DNA of 64,000 nucleotides from Weeksella massiliensis (GTDB lineage Bacteria; Bacteroidota; Bacteroidia; Flavobacteriales; Weeksellaceae): NCBI GenBank assembly GCA_000751595.1, contig CCMH01000006.1, positions 62,001 to 126,000 of the forward strand, read 5' to 3'. Shown piece by piece: positions 1 to 8,014 of this stretch (position 1 is its first letter; each line of letters starts with the position of its first letter). The notes under the pieces were generated by a model. It saw only the letters and a program-made list of their open reading frames with translations, ran no database searches and was not told where the DNA came from. The position numbers and the translations under genes were made by a program.

Positions 1-869
1 GCCATAGACGCTTTATTGGCTTTCGCACGGAACTTTGCAATCAGATCTTCGGTATGTTTGATCATTTGCTCCTGATTTTTCTGTGCTTGCTCTAATTTTA
101 CTTTCCGATCTTCTCGTAAGGTTAAATATTTAGAATAATTGGCTTTATAATCTGCAATTTGTCGATTGGCAATTTCTAAGGTTCGATTGGTAACATTGTC
201 TAAAAACTGACGGTCGTGAGATACCAATACCACGGCTCCTGCATAATCTTTTAAGAATTCTTCTAACCAAATAATCGAATCGATATCCAAGTGATTCGTC
301 GGCTCATCGAGGAGCATTACATCGTGTTGTTGCAATAGAAGTTTAGCCAATTCGATTCGCATACGCCATCCGCCCGAAAATTCGTCGGTAGAACGATGAA
401 AATCTGAAGCTTTGAATCCTAAACCAATCAAAATTCGTTCGATCTCGGCATCTTTGGTATAACCACCCAGAAGTCCGAAACGCTCTGTTAGACTAGAAAT
501 ATCTTCGATCAGTTTGGCATATTCATCCGATTCGTAATCGGTGCGTTCGGCCAATTCTTTATTTACAAAATCGATTCTTTCTTGAATTTCTGTTAATTGT
601 TCGAATGCAGAATCTGCTTCTTGCCAAACCGTTCTTCCTTGAATGAAGTCGATATCTTGCGACAAATAACCAACGGTTACTTCGCCTTCGTACACAACTT
701 CTCCTTCAGAAGCTGGTTGATCTTTGGCTAAAATCTTTAATAAGGTCGATTTACCGGCACCATTTTTTCCAACCAATCCAACACGATTTCCTTTATTGAT
801 CCGGAAAGAAACATCTTCGAATAAATATTTACCCGAAAAATAAACTCCTAAGTTTTGAACTAATAACAT
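1..869 (-). CDS. ABC-F family ATP-binding protein (3' part cut off by window edge)
   Basis: Soluble ABC-F ATPase with no membrane domain. This family acts on ribosomes (translation factor or antibiotic-resistance type) and does not transport. The frame opens with ATG at 869 and stays open to base 1, so only the N-terminal ~289 residues are present. Visible in order: Walker A GLVGKNGAGKST (about residues 32-43), signature FSGGWRMRIELAKLL, Walker B VMLLDEPTNHLD, switch LVSHDRQFLD, then the start of the basic inter-domain linker (KHTEDLIAKFRAKANKAS). The SGGWRMR signature and linker resemble the YheS subgroup more than EttA, but that is from memory. The second ATPase domain lies outside the window. 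A TATTTTTG box sits only 4 nt upstream of the ATG. Confidence 0.93.
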   Translation of the reverse strand, partial: MLLVQNLGVYFSGKYLFEDVSFRINKGNRVGLVGKNGAGKSTLLKILAKDQPASEGEVVYEGEVTVGYLSQDIDFIQGRTVWQEADSAFEQLTEIQERIDFVNKELAERTDYESDEYAKLIEDISSLTERFGLLGGYTKDAEIERILIGLGFKASDFHRSTDEFSGGWRMRIELAKLLLQQHDVMLLDEPTNHLDIDSIIWLEEFLKDYAGAVVLVSHDRQFLDNVTNRTLEIANRQIADYKANYSKYLTLREDRKVKLEQAQKNQEQMIKHTEDLIAKFRAKANKASM

Positions 870-873
870 TTTG

Positions 874-881
874 CAAAAATA
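874..881 (-). promoter_or_regulatory. Bacteroidota -7 box for the ABC-F gene
   Basis: TATTTTTG on the minus strand matches the Bacteroidota -7 consensus TAnnTTTG. Its last G is 4 nt before the ATG, so transcription would begin at or very near the start codon (leaderless or nearly so). No clear -33 TTTG was assigned. Confidence 0.5.
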
Positions 882-988
882 AGAGATTTCATCGAAGTAG
901 TGGTAATCCTGTTTTTACATTTCTACCAACAATTATATTTCTATCCTATCCAAAAGATTATAAATAGAAAGAGAACCTAATATGATTG

Positions 989-1010
989 CTTCTTTTTTCG
1001 GTAAAAGAAG
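989..1010 (-). terminator. Weak hairpin downstream of the FAD oxidoreductase gene
   Basis: CTTCTTTT and AAAAGAAG form an 8-bp stem just past the stop of the minus-strand FAD oxidoreductase gene. There is no good T tract after the stem, so terminator function is uncertain. Confidence 0.3.
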
Positions 1011-1016
1011 GAAATT

Positions 1017-2081
1017 CTACTCAAAATATTCCTCATAGAAACGAGCAATATCCGCTTGTGCATCGATATCCTGCCTTTCTTCTATATGCCGATACAACGC
1101 TTCTGCCATTTTGGGTGCAAGCATGGTTCCGCGCGTTCCCATTCCGTTGAAACAATATAGATTTTTATAGGTAGGATGCGCGCCAATAATCGGACGACGA
1201 TCTTTTACGGTTGGTCGAATCGAAGCTTGTTGATGCATAACCGTAAACGATGAATCGACCACTTTTTCTACCCCAGCCAACAATTCTACTTTGGCTGATT
1301 CTGTAATTTCGTAATCGAGATGTTCACGATCATACGTTGCGCCAATAAAATACTCATCGACTTGTAATGGAAACAAAAACTCTTTTCCTTTCACGACGGC
1401 TTTAGGCAAAATGGCGTCGGTTTTCACAGACAAAACTTCGCCTTTTACACCAATAATCGGTAAGTTTCTGAAATATGGATTGGACAAAATATGATACCCT
1501 TCGCAAAAAACAATGTGTTTCGCTTGTAGATTTTGGTAGGATAGGCCATCGGCTGTGAATTGTAAATCCTCATACCGAAATTCTTCTTGGAGAAGGTTTC
1601 CTTTCTGTGAAAGATATTGTTCTAAGGTTGGTATCAACGAACGCAAATCGATACGGCCAGTCGCTAAAACTTCGCCCGAACCATACGGATTTTTGATGTC
1701 GTTGTATGAATTTAATTGTTGAAAATCGGTCGAAAGAAAAGGAATAAGGTCTGGATGCGTTGTAGCTTTTTTGTACCAAGTCTTTTGTTCTTGCTCATCA
1801 TTAAAAACTCGATAAACTGGCATTTCTTCGATAAAGTTTTTATCCAAAAGCTGTTCGTACCACGAGAAAAGTTCGTGCATTTTTTCTAATTGCTGCGGAG
1901 CATCCCAAACCAAAGAAAAACGTTTTAAGACTACCGGATTATACAAACCTGCCGCAACAGTAGATGCGCGATGCAAATCTTGATTAATCACGATAAAAGA
2001 ATGCTGATGTTCTAGTAAATATTTTACAAAAGCCGTTGCAGCAACTCCTAATCCGACCACGATATAATCAACTTGTTTCAT
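1017..2081 (-). CDS. FAD-dependent oxidoreductase (DAO superfamily)
   Basis: Predicted cytosolic flavoenzyme of the D-amino-acid oxidase/glycine oxidase fold, 354 residues. The N-terminus carries a beta-alpha-beta FAD-binding stretch (VDYIVVGLGVAATAF), a little degenerate against the GxGxxG rule. The C-terminus has the usual DAO closing segment (SIRPTVKDRRPIIG, then NGMGTRGTMLAPKMAEAL). I chose ATG at 2081 (MKQVDYIVVG) over a TTG six codons upstream because the FAD motif normally begins within ten residues of the start. The substrate is unknown and amine oxidation is a family-level guess. It follows the atp operon on the same strand but is separated from it by a terminator and an inverted GGTAGGA pair. 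Confidence 0.85.
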   Translation of the reverse strand: MKQVDYIVVGLGVAATAFVKYLLEHQHSFIVINQDLHRASTVAAGLYNPVVLKRFSLVWDAPQQLEKMHELFSWYEQLLDKNFIEEMPVYRVFNDEQEQKTWYKKATTHPDLIPFLSTDFQQLNSYNDIKNPYGSGEVLATGRIDLRSLIPTLEQYLSQKGNLLQEEFRYEDLQFTADGLSYQNLQAKHIVFCEGYHILSNPYFRNLPIIGVKGEVLSVKTDAILPKAVVKGKEFLFPLQVDEYFIGATYDREHLDYEITESAKVELLAGVEKVVDSSFTVMHQQASIRPTVKDRRPIIGAHPTYKNLYCFNGMGTRGTMLAPKMAEALYRHIEERQDIDAQADIARFYEEYFE

Positions 2082-2100
2082 CCTTTTTGTTTTGGTCAAA

Positions 2101-2130
2101 GGTAGGAGTTTCTATGTATTTCATCCTACC
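2101..2130. repeat. Inverted pair of the GGTAGGA motif
   Basis: GGTAGGA at 2101-2107 and TCCTACC at 2124-2130 form a perfect 7-bp inverted repeat with a 16-nt loop. It lies between the atpG terminator and the next start codon. The same word recurs throughout the window (see findings). Confidence 0.6.
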
Positions 2131-2145
2131 GAAAAATAAAAGCAT

Positions 2146-2178
2146 AAAAAAACCACCCAAAGGTTGAGTGGTTTTTGT
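2146..2178 (-). terminator. Terminator of the atp operon
   Basis: AACCAC (2151-2156) pairs with GTGGTT (2168-2173). An inner CAA/TTG extension continues the stem across one mismatch, and a T tract follows on the minus strand. It lies 34-66 nt past the atpG stop. Confidence 0.8.
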
Positions 2179-2211
2179 TGGATATAATCTTGTGAGATTC
2201 TTCTCTATGCA

Positions 2212-3081
2212 TTATGAATTGAGGGCTTCTGCTCCCGAAACAATTTCTAGAATTTCGTTGGTAATTGCCGCCTGACGTGCTTTGTTATATTGGATAACTA
2301 AATTACGTCTCAGTTCATCTGCGTTATCAGTTGCTTTGTGCATTGCGGTCATTCGCGCACCATGTTCTGAAGCGTTAGCATCTAACACAGCTTTGTACAA
2401 TTGCGTTTTCAGGCTAAGTGGAATGAGATCGGTTACGATTTCTGCTTTTCCTGGCTCGAAGATATAATCGAGTTCTTCCTCTTTATTGGTTTCGTCTGCT
2501 TGCTCGAGTTGTACGGGCAAGAATTGCTCGTTTTGTACTTCTTGTAGCGCAGCATTGACAAACTTATTGTAGATAATGCGAATTTGGTCGTACTTTCCTT
2601 CTACAAAATCATTGGTCATGGCAGTTGCAACGTCGGCCACATCATTGAAGTTGAGGTTATCCCAAATCGATGAAGCGTTTTGGCTAACATGCCCTGTATT
2701 TTTATAGGTATCGAACGCTTTTTTACCAATGGTAATCATTTCTACGTTTTTACCTTTCAAATCAGTTTGCAAAAGGGCATTGACTTTTTTGATGATGCTT
2801 GAGTTGTATCCACCACAAAGTCCACGATTTGAATTGATTACAACCAAGAGAACATTTTTCACTTCACGTTGTTCGGTCAAAGCAGTTCCCACTTCAGAAT
2901 CCAAGTTCGAACTAATGTTTTGTACCAATTCGCGCAATTTATTGGCGTAAGGACGGAGTGCTATAATAGAATCTTGAGCTTTTTTTAGCTTAGCAGCCGA
3001 AACGAGCTTCATTGCAGAAGTAATCTGCATGGTAGATCCTACCGAAGTAATCCTGTTACGTATTTCTTTTAGGTTTGCCAT
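2212..3081 (-). CDS. atpG: ATP synthase F1 gamma subunit
   Basis: Central rotor stalk of F1, 289 residues, a normal length. The N-terminal helix (MANLKEIRNRITSVGSTMQITSAMK) and C-terminal helix (RMTAMHKATDNADELRRNLVIQYNKARQAAITNEILEIVSGA, in pieces) that form the coiled coil inside the alpha/beta ring are both plain, with the Rossmann-like middle between them (VINSNRGLCGGYN). It is the last gene of the minus-strand atp operon, 55 nt after atpA, and is followed by a terminator. No atpD or atpC follows, unlike the E. coli order. Confidence 0.98.
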   Translation of the reverse strand: MANLKEIRNRITSVGSTMQITSAMKLVSAAKLKKAQDSIIALRPYANKLRELVQNISSNLDSEVGTALTEQREVKNVLLVVINSNRGLCGGYNSSIIKKVNALLQTDLKGKNVEMITIGKKAFDTYKNTGHVSQNASSIWDNLNFNDVADVATAMTNDFVEGKYDQIRIIYNKFVNAALQEVQNEQFLPVQLEQADETNKEEELDYIFEPGKAEIVTDLIPLSLKTQLYKAVLDANASEHGARMTAMHKATDNADELRRNLVIQYNKARQAAITNEILEIVSGAEALNS

Positions 3082-3136
3082 AATCTAATTTAGATGGACT
3101 AAAACAGGGAAACAAGTTTCCCTGCTTGTACTATTA

Positions 3137-4714
3137 TTAATTAAATTTTCCTGTTGTATCAGCTACAACTGCTTTCAGAGTATCGATAATGGTATCGTCC
3201 CATTTACCGTTACGAATAGCTGTTAATGTATCTGCATGTTGAGAACGCATAACGTCGATATAATCGGTTTGCCATTCTTTTACTTTGTTTACCGGAACGT
3301 TTCTCAAAAGACCGTTTGTTCCTGCAAAGATTACAGCTACTTGTTCTTCTACCGGAATTGGAGAGTTTACTCCTTGTTTCAATAACTCAACGTTACGTTC
3401 ACCTTTCCCGATAACTCCCATTGTAGCAGCATCCAAATCAGACCCAAATTTTGCGAAAGCTTCTAATTCGCGGTATTGAGCTTGGTCTAATTTTAGGGTA
3501 CCAGATACTTTTTTCATTGGTTTGGTTTGTGCAGATCCTCCTACACGTGAAACCGAAATACCTACGTTGATCGCTGGACGGATCCCTGAGTTGAATAAAT
3601 CTGACTCTAAGAAAATCTGTCCGTCGGTAATCGAAATTACGTTGGTAGGAATATAGGCAGAAACGTCACCTGCTTGCGTTTCGATAATCGGAAGGGCAGT
3701 TAAAGAACCACCTCCTTTAACGATCGGACGCATAGATTCTGGTAAATCATTCATTTGTGCAGCAATGGTATCATCTTTAATGATTTTCGCAGCACGCTCT
3801 AATAAACGAGAGTGTAAGTAGAACACGTCCCCTGGATACGCTTCGCGTCCTGGTGGGCGACGTAACAATAAAGACACCTCGCGGTAAGCTACGGCTTGTT
3901 TTGTTAAATCATCATACACGATAAGTGCAGGACGACCAGAATCACGGAAAAATTCTCCAATTGCAGCTCCGGCCATTGGCGCGTAAACTTGCATTGGTGC
4001 AGGATCTGATGCGTTTGCTGCAACAATCACTGTATATTTATCCGCTCCGTGTTCTTGTAAAGTTTTCATGATTCCTGCTACGGTAGAACCTTTTTGTCCT
4101 ACTGCAACATAGATACAGAAAACTGGTTCGCCACGATCGTAAAACTCTTTCTGGTTAAGGATAGCATCCAAAGCAACTGAAGTTTTACCGGTCTGACGGT
4201 CACCAATAATCAACTCACGTTGTCCACGTCCAATCGGAATCATCGAGTCAATCGACACGATACCGGTTTGCATTGGTTCGTTTACAGGTTGACGGTAGAT
4301 TACCCCTGGCGCTTTACGCTCGATAGGCATTTCATATAATTGACCTTCGATAGGACCTTTCCCATCGATAGGATTTCCTAACATATCTACAACACGCCCA
4401 AGCATTCCTTCCCCAACATTGATGGAAGCAATACGGTTGGTACGTTTTACTGTATCTCCTTCTTTAATGGCCGTTGATGGCCCGAATAATACAATACCTA
4501 CGTTATCTTCTTCTAAGTTTTGTACCATTCCTTCCGAACCATTCGCGAATTCTACTAACTCACCATATTGTGCATTGTCTAATCCGTATACTCGTGCAAT
4601 ACCATCCCCTACACTTAGAACGGTTCCTACTTCAGCTAATTCTACTGTAGAATCGAAGCTAGAAAGTTGTTGTTTTAATATTGCTGAAATTTCAGCTGGT
4701 TTTATTTCTGGCAT
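3137..4714 (-). CDS. atpA: ATP synthase F1 alpha subunit
   Basis: Non-catalytic nucleotide-binding subunit of F1, 525 residues. The order is N-terminal beta-barrel, then P-loop [15 protein letters not shown] (about residue 170), the family signature region with [14 protein letters not shown] (about 385) and the C-terminal helical domain. In the RR/DELSEED-type region the arginine finger segment [10 protein letters not shown] is intact. It lies between atpH (11-nt gap) and atpG. The catalytic beta subunit gene is not in this window. Confidence 0.98.
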   Translation of the reverse strand: MPEIKPAEISAILKQQLSSFDSTVELAEVGTVLSVGDGIARVYGLDNAQYGELVEFANGSEGMVQNLEEDNVGIVLFGPSTAIKEGDTVKRTNRIASINVGEGMLGRVVDMLGNPIDGKGPIEGQLYEMPIERKAPGVIYRQPVNEPMQTGIVSIDSMIPIGRGQRELIIGDRQTGKTSVALDAILNQKEFYDRGEPVFCIYVAVGQKGSTVAGIMKTLQEHGADKYTVIVAANASDPAPMQVYAPMAGAAIGEFFRDSGRPALIVYDDLTKQAVAYREVSLLLRRPPGREAYPGDVFYLHSRLLERAAKIIKDDTIAAQMNDLPESMRPIVKGGGSLTALPIIETQAGDVSAYIPTNVISITDGQIFLESDLFNSGIRPAINVGISVSRVGGSAQTKPMKKVSGTLKLDQAQYRELEAFAKFGSDLDAATMGVIGKGERNVELLKQGVNSPIPVEEQVAVIFAGTNGLLRNVPVNKVKEWQTDYIDVMRSQHADTLTAIRNGKWDDTIIDTLKAVVADTTGKFN

Positions 4715-4725
4715 CTTTGAAATAT

Positions 4726-5286
4726 TTAATATTTAGGAATGTAATCGTTTTTACTGAATTCTTTTTTCAAGTTAGCAACTTTTGTTTTGATACTTGTATC
4801 GATTTGTTGGTTCCCCACACGCAATACAAAACCACCAATTAGGCTACTGTCTACTTTGTTTTCTACTTTTACCTGCGCATCTGCTGGTAAAGATTCTTTT
4901 GCTTTGGCTACGATTTTATCTAATGTAGCTTGATCCAATTCTACCGCTGAAGTTACTTCTGCAGTTACTATTTTATGAGCTGCATCGTACAAACGAATGA
5001 ATTGATCGGCAATTTGGTCTAGAATATTTTCTCGACCTTGGTTCACGGTTAAGGCAATAAACTTTTGCATTAAAGGTGAAAAGCTTTTGAAAACTTCTGC
5101 TAAAACGCTCTGTTTCTTTTTCTCATCAAAAATCGGTGATTGAAGAAAAGTGCGTAAATCATGACTATTGGCAAGCGTGGTTTTCAAATCCAACATTTCG
5201 GCATACAAAGCTTGTGTTTGCCCTACCTCTTGTGCATATTGAGTTAAGCCTTTTGCATATCTGCTCGCTGCTCTAATCCCTGCCAT
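4726..5286 (-). CDS. atpH: ATP synthase F1 delta subunit
   Basis: Peripheral stalk connector (OSCP) between F1 alpha and the b subunit, 186 residues. The N-terminal six-helix domain opens with [14 protein letters not shown], the typical ARRYAxAL motif. The C-terminal part carries the conserved [19 protein letters not shown] strand. The start ATG overlaps the atpF stop by one base (TAATG), so translation is probably coupled, which fits the fixed stoichiometry of b and delta. Confidence 0.97.
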   Translation of the reverse strand: MAGIRAASRYAKGLTQYAQEVGQTQALYAEMLDLKTTLANSHDLRTFLQSPIFDEKKKQSVLAEVFKSFSPLMQKFIALTVNQGRENILDQIADQFIRLYDAAHKIVTAEVTSAVELDQATLDKIVAKAKESLPADAQVKVENKVDSSLIGGFVLRVGNQQIDTSIKTKVANLKKEFSKNDYIPKY

Positions 5287-5783
5287 TATGAGTTAAGTTT
5301 TACTTGATCAATAACTTGATTTACCAAGTCTTCTTGTGCGCCTGGTTGTGACAATTCTTTTGCCATAATTTTTTCTGCAACCTCAATCGATAACTGAGCT
5401 ACTTGATTTTTGATATCACTCATCGCAGCAGTTTTCTCATTCTGGATAGCTTCACGAGCAGACTCGATTAAACGGTTGGCCTCGACTGTCGCTGTCTCTT
5501 TTGCTTGGTTAATGATCGAATCTTTCATTTCGCGTGCTTGCTTCAATAATGCATCACGTTCGATTTTGGCTTCTTTCATCAACTTTTCGTTTTCAGCGTT
5601 TAGGCTTGCCATACGTTCTTCTGCTTTTTTGGCAGCATTCAAACTATCTTCTATCGATTTCTCACGTTCTTTTACAGCGCTTAAAATTGGTTTCCAAGCA
5701 TACGCACGTAAAATAACTAATAGGATAATGAAAACTATAGCTGTCCAAAAAATCAGACCAATCGAAGGAGTTAATAAATCCAT
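5286..5783 (-). CDS. atpF: ATP synthase F0 b subunit
   Basis: Peripheral stalk subunit, 165 residues. One N-terminal membrane helix (IGLIFWTAIVFIILLVILRAY, about residues 8-28) is followed by a long charged helix with heptad character (SAVKEREKSIEDSLNAAKKAEERMASL onward, in pieces), as expected for the b dimer. The gene is preceded by a 105-nt gap after atpE that contains a hairpin, and it overlaps atpH by one base. Confidence 0.97.
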   Translation of the reverse strand: MDLLTPSIGLIFWTAIVFIILLVILRAYAWKPILSAVKEREKSIEDSLNAAKKAEERMASLNAENEKLMKEAKIERDALLKQAREMKDSIINQAKETATVEANRLIESAREAIQNEKTAAMSDIKNQVAQLSIEVAEKIMAKELSQPGAQEDLVNQVIDQVKLNS

Positions 5784-5830
5784 TGTATATTTTTATTTAA
5801 TATTTATAATTTTTACCTCTACACGTTTTT

Positions 5831-5873
5831 CAAAGAAAAATTAGCTTCTACAACCAACCGTTACAGAAGCCAA
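5831..5873 (-). promoter_or_regulatory. Hairpin between atpE and atpF (attenuator or processing site)
   Basis: AGAAGCCAA (5865-5873) pairs with TTAGCTTCT (5841-5849): a 9-bp stem with one G-U pair, followed on the minus strand by TTTTTC. It lies 16 nt past the atpE stop inside the operon. It looks like a leaky terminator or an mRNA end-protecting hairpin that would give more atpE than downstream message. Confidence 0.55.
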
Positions 5874-5888
5874 TTTTCGTTTTAATTC

Positions 5889-6098
5889 TTATCCGTTACC
5901 TAATAACGCAACTACGATACCGAATAATCCAGCACCCTCGATAAGAGCCGCTGCGATAATCATAGCTGTTTGAATTTTTGATGCTGCTTCTGGTTGTCTA
6001 GCGATTCCTTCCATAGCTGATCCACCGATTTTACCGATTCCTAAACCAACTCCTAAAACTGCTAAACCAGCTCCGATTGCTGCAATACTTCCTGTCAT
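5889..6098 (-). CDS. atpE: ATP synthase F0 c subunit
   Basis: Proteolipid of the rotor ring, 69 residues, two membrane helices. The first helix is glycine-rich (AAIGAGLAVLGVGLGIGKIGG), the polar loop is ARQPEA, and the second helix carries the ion-binding glutamate in AALIEGAGLFG (about residue 55). The residue after that Glu is Gly and not Ser/Thr, so the classic sodium-binding ES/ET signature is absent and proton coupling is likely. It sits between atpB and atpF with gaps on both sides (54 and 105 nt), wider than elsewhere in the operon. Confidence 0.97.
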   Translation of the reverse strand: MTGSIAAIGAGLAVLGVGLGIGKIGGSAMEGIARQPEAASKIQTAMIIAAALIEGAGLFGIVVALLGNG

Positions 6099-6152
6099 GA
6101 TAATTATATTTAATATTAATAAATTATTTTAATTTTTTTATTTCTAATTTGA

Positions 6153-7304
6153 TTAATGTCCTTCTTCTGGTTCTGCTACTGCCGCTCCGATAAACAACGA
6201 CACTAACATGGTGAAAATAAAGGCTTGTAACACTGCCACTAATAACTCTAAGAAATCAATAAATAAAGTCAACGGCAAAGCTCCTAACGCAACAGCTTCT
6301 GTCTGGAAAATAAAGATAATCGAGATCAACGACATAATGATGATATGTCCTGCTGTGATATTCGCAAATAAACGAATCATCAAGGCGAAAGGTTTTGTGA
6401 TAATTCCAATCAACTCGATTGGTGCTAACAATAATTTTACAGGAACCGGAACGCCTGGCATCCATAACATATGTCCCCAATAGTGTTTGTTTCCTGATAC
6501 GTTGATCACAATCAAAGCAATCACAGCCAACACTAAAGTAACGGCAATGTTTCCGGTAAGATTCGTTGCTCCTGGCAATAATCCTAATAAGTTATTGATC
6601 CAAATAAAGAAGAAAAGGGTTAATAAATAAGGCATATAGCGCGCATATTTTTTCTCACCGATATTGGGGATAGCAACTTCGTCGCGGATAAAAATAATGA
6701 TTGGCTCGATGAAACCAGCAACACCTCTTGGCACGTAACCTTCGTTGCCTTTCTTTTTATAATTCGCAGCAACCGCTCCGAAAAGTAATACCATGATTAC
6801 CACAGACAATAGCATAGACGCCACGTTTTTAGTAATCGAAAAATCCAAAGGCATTTCATTGGCGATTTTCATCTCCCCTTTTTCATTTGCTTTGAATGAT
6901 ACTGCGCCTTGCGCATTGGTTTTATAGATTTTTTCGTTGTAGTTGAAATAATGCACTCCATCTACTTCTGCAACTTCTTCGTTGTGGTGAAATTTAGAAG
7001 ACATGAAAACTTTCAGTCCATTATCCCATAAAATTACTGGTAATGGAATTGTAAAACTGTTTTCTCCTTCACCCCAAAAGTGCCAATCGTGCCCGTCGGC
7101 AAGGTGACTCATGATCACCGGAACTGGGTTATACTTGCTTTCGCCCGTTTTTACTTTTGCGGCTTGTTCTGCATGTGCTTGCTTTTCCTTAGCCACTAAT
7201 TCTTGAAAGGTAGATTCCGAAGGTTGTTGTACCGAAACATCTTCCGCCTTCGTAAAACTAAATACGAAGAAAAACAGTAAGGTGAATAAAGTCGAAAATT
7301 TCAT
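6153..7304 (-). CDS. atpB: ATP synthase F0 a subunit, extended Bacteroidota form
   Basis: Stator subunit forming the ion half-channels, 383 residues against about 270 in E. coli. The extra ~140 N-terminal residues hold a cleavable-looking signal peptide (KFSTLFTLLFFFVFSFTKA) and a soluble, presumably periplasmic, segment (ILWDNGLKVFMSSKFHH region). The canonical helices follow, with the essential arginine in ALMIRLFANITAGH and a C-terminal LLVAVLQAFIFTMLV helix. The signal peptide plus extension is usual for Bacteroidota AtpB. It is the third gene of the operon. Confidence 0.96.
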   Translation of the reverse strand: MKFSTLFTLLFFFVFSFTKAEDVSVQQPSESTFQELVAKEKQAHAEQAAKVKTGESKYNPVPVIMSHLADGHDWHFWGEGENSFTIPLPVILWDNGLKVFMSSKFHHNEEVAEVDGVHYFNYNEKIYKTNAQGAVSFKANEKGEMKIANEMPLDFSITKNVASMLLSVVIMVLLFGAVAANYKKKGNEGYVPRGVAGFIEPIIIFIRDEVAIPNIGEKKYARYMPYLLTLFFFIWINNLLGLLPGATNLTGNIAVTLVLAVIALIVINVSGNKHYWGHMLWMPGVPVPVKLLLAPIELIGIITKPFALMIRLFANITAGHIIIMSLISIIFIFQTEAVALGALPLTLFIDFLELLVAVLQAFIFTMLVSLFIGAAVAEPEEGH

Positions 7305-7393
7305 CTTCTAAGTTTATGATTCTAAATTGGGTGCAAAATTATAATATTATTACCTACTTACCAAAGGTTAATGCTAAAAATCATTAATTTATG

Positions 7394-7762
7394 TTAACGC
7401 TTGTCTGATAATAATTTAACAAACCCAATTACCTCCGCAAACAAAAGTAAGAAATAAGCCAGAATTAATTGATAGATATTGTCTTTAATTTCCTGATTTA
7501 CAAACACCCAAGCCAAAACTACAGCCATTTTGGCTATCATCCCACCTAAAAAAACAGATCCTACATGGACGGGATACAATCGCTGAATTATCAAAGCATT
7601 GAAAAGAATAACCAGCGTTATTAGACCAATAACTAAATAACATTTTATGATCAACTCTTTGGGCGAATTGGGTAAAAGCCAATCTGAAATAAAGTACTGT
7701 AAGCCAAAAAAAATCAAAGCAAGAATCAGAAACCAAAGAATGGGGGCAAGTTTATTTTTCAT
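7394..7762 (-). CDS. Small membrane protein of the atp operon
   Basis: 122 residues with four probable membrane helices (about 8-26, 38-58, 68-86, 98-114) and no catalytic motifs. It sits between atpZ and atpB and overlaps atpZ by 11 nt. Its position suggests an AtpI-like role in assembling the c ring or in Mg2+ supply, but I do not recognise the sequence as AtpI and the function is unproven. Confidence 0.75.
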   Translation of the reverse strand: MKNKLAPILWFLILALIFFGLQYFISDWLLPNSPKELIIKCYLVIGLITLVILFNALIIQRLYPVHVGSVFLGGMIAKMAVVLAWVFVNQEIKDNIYQLILAYFLLLFAEVIGFVKLLSDKR

Positions 7763-7985
7763 TTTCTTTATCCGATTTGGGTAATTGTTTTATCATGAGA
7801 TACATCGAAGCCAAAACCCCTACAAGCGCCAATCCTGCTGTAAAATAAGGTGTTTCGGTCAGAAATTTCTTATCGAGCCAACGACCGGCCAAGGTAAAAA
7901 TCGCAATCACAGCGGCCATCTGAATTCCCATCGCAGAAAATTTCAGGTATTGATTCACATTCTCCAACTTTGGTTTTGGTTTCAT
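7752..7985 (-). CDS. atpZ: AtpZ/AtpI family protein
   Basis: 77 residues with two membrane helices: FSAMGIQMAAVIAIFTLAGRWLD and AGLALVGVLASMYLMIKQL. The GIQMA helix with a conserved charged GRWLDKKF turn is typical of the AtpZ/AtpI putative F0F1-ATPase assembly proteins. It is the first gene of the atp operon and is divergent from dusB, whose promoter lies in the short gap. A TATCTTTA sequence near 8020-8030 on the minus strand is a one-mismatch -7 box candidate for the operon. Confidence 0.8.
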   Translation of the reverse strand: MKPKPKLENVNQYLKFSAMGIQMAAVIAIFTLAGRWLDKKFLTETPYFTAGLALVGVLASMYLMIKQLPKSDKENEK

Positions 7986-7994
7986 AATATTTTG

Positions 7995-8002
7995 TAATTT
8001 TG
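7995..8002 (+). promoter_or_regulatory. Bacteroidota -7 box for dusB
   Basis: TAATTTTG fits TAnnTTTG, with a TTTG at 7975-7978 as a possible -33 element. The box includes the TTG at 8000, which rules that TTG out as a start codon and points to the GTG at 8015. Confidence 0.55.
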
Positions 8003-8014
8003 CAAAAAAAATCT

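Noticed and set aside
2101-2130. The GGTAGGA inverted pair as a second atp terminator
   Set aside because: There is no T tract after either arm, and a proper terminator already lies at 2146-2178.
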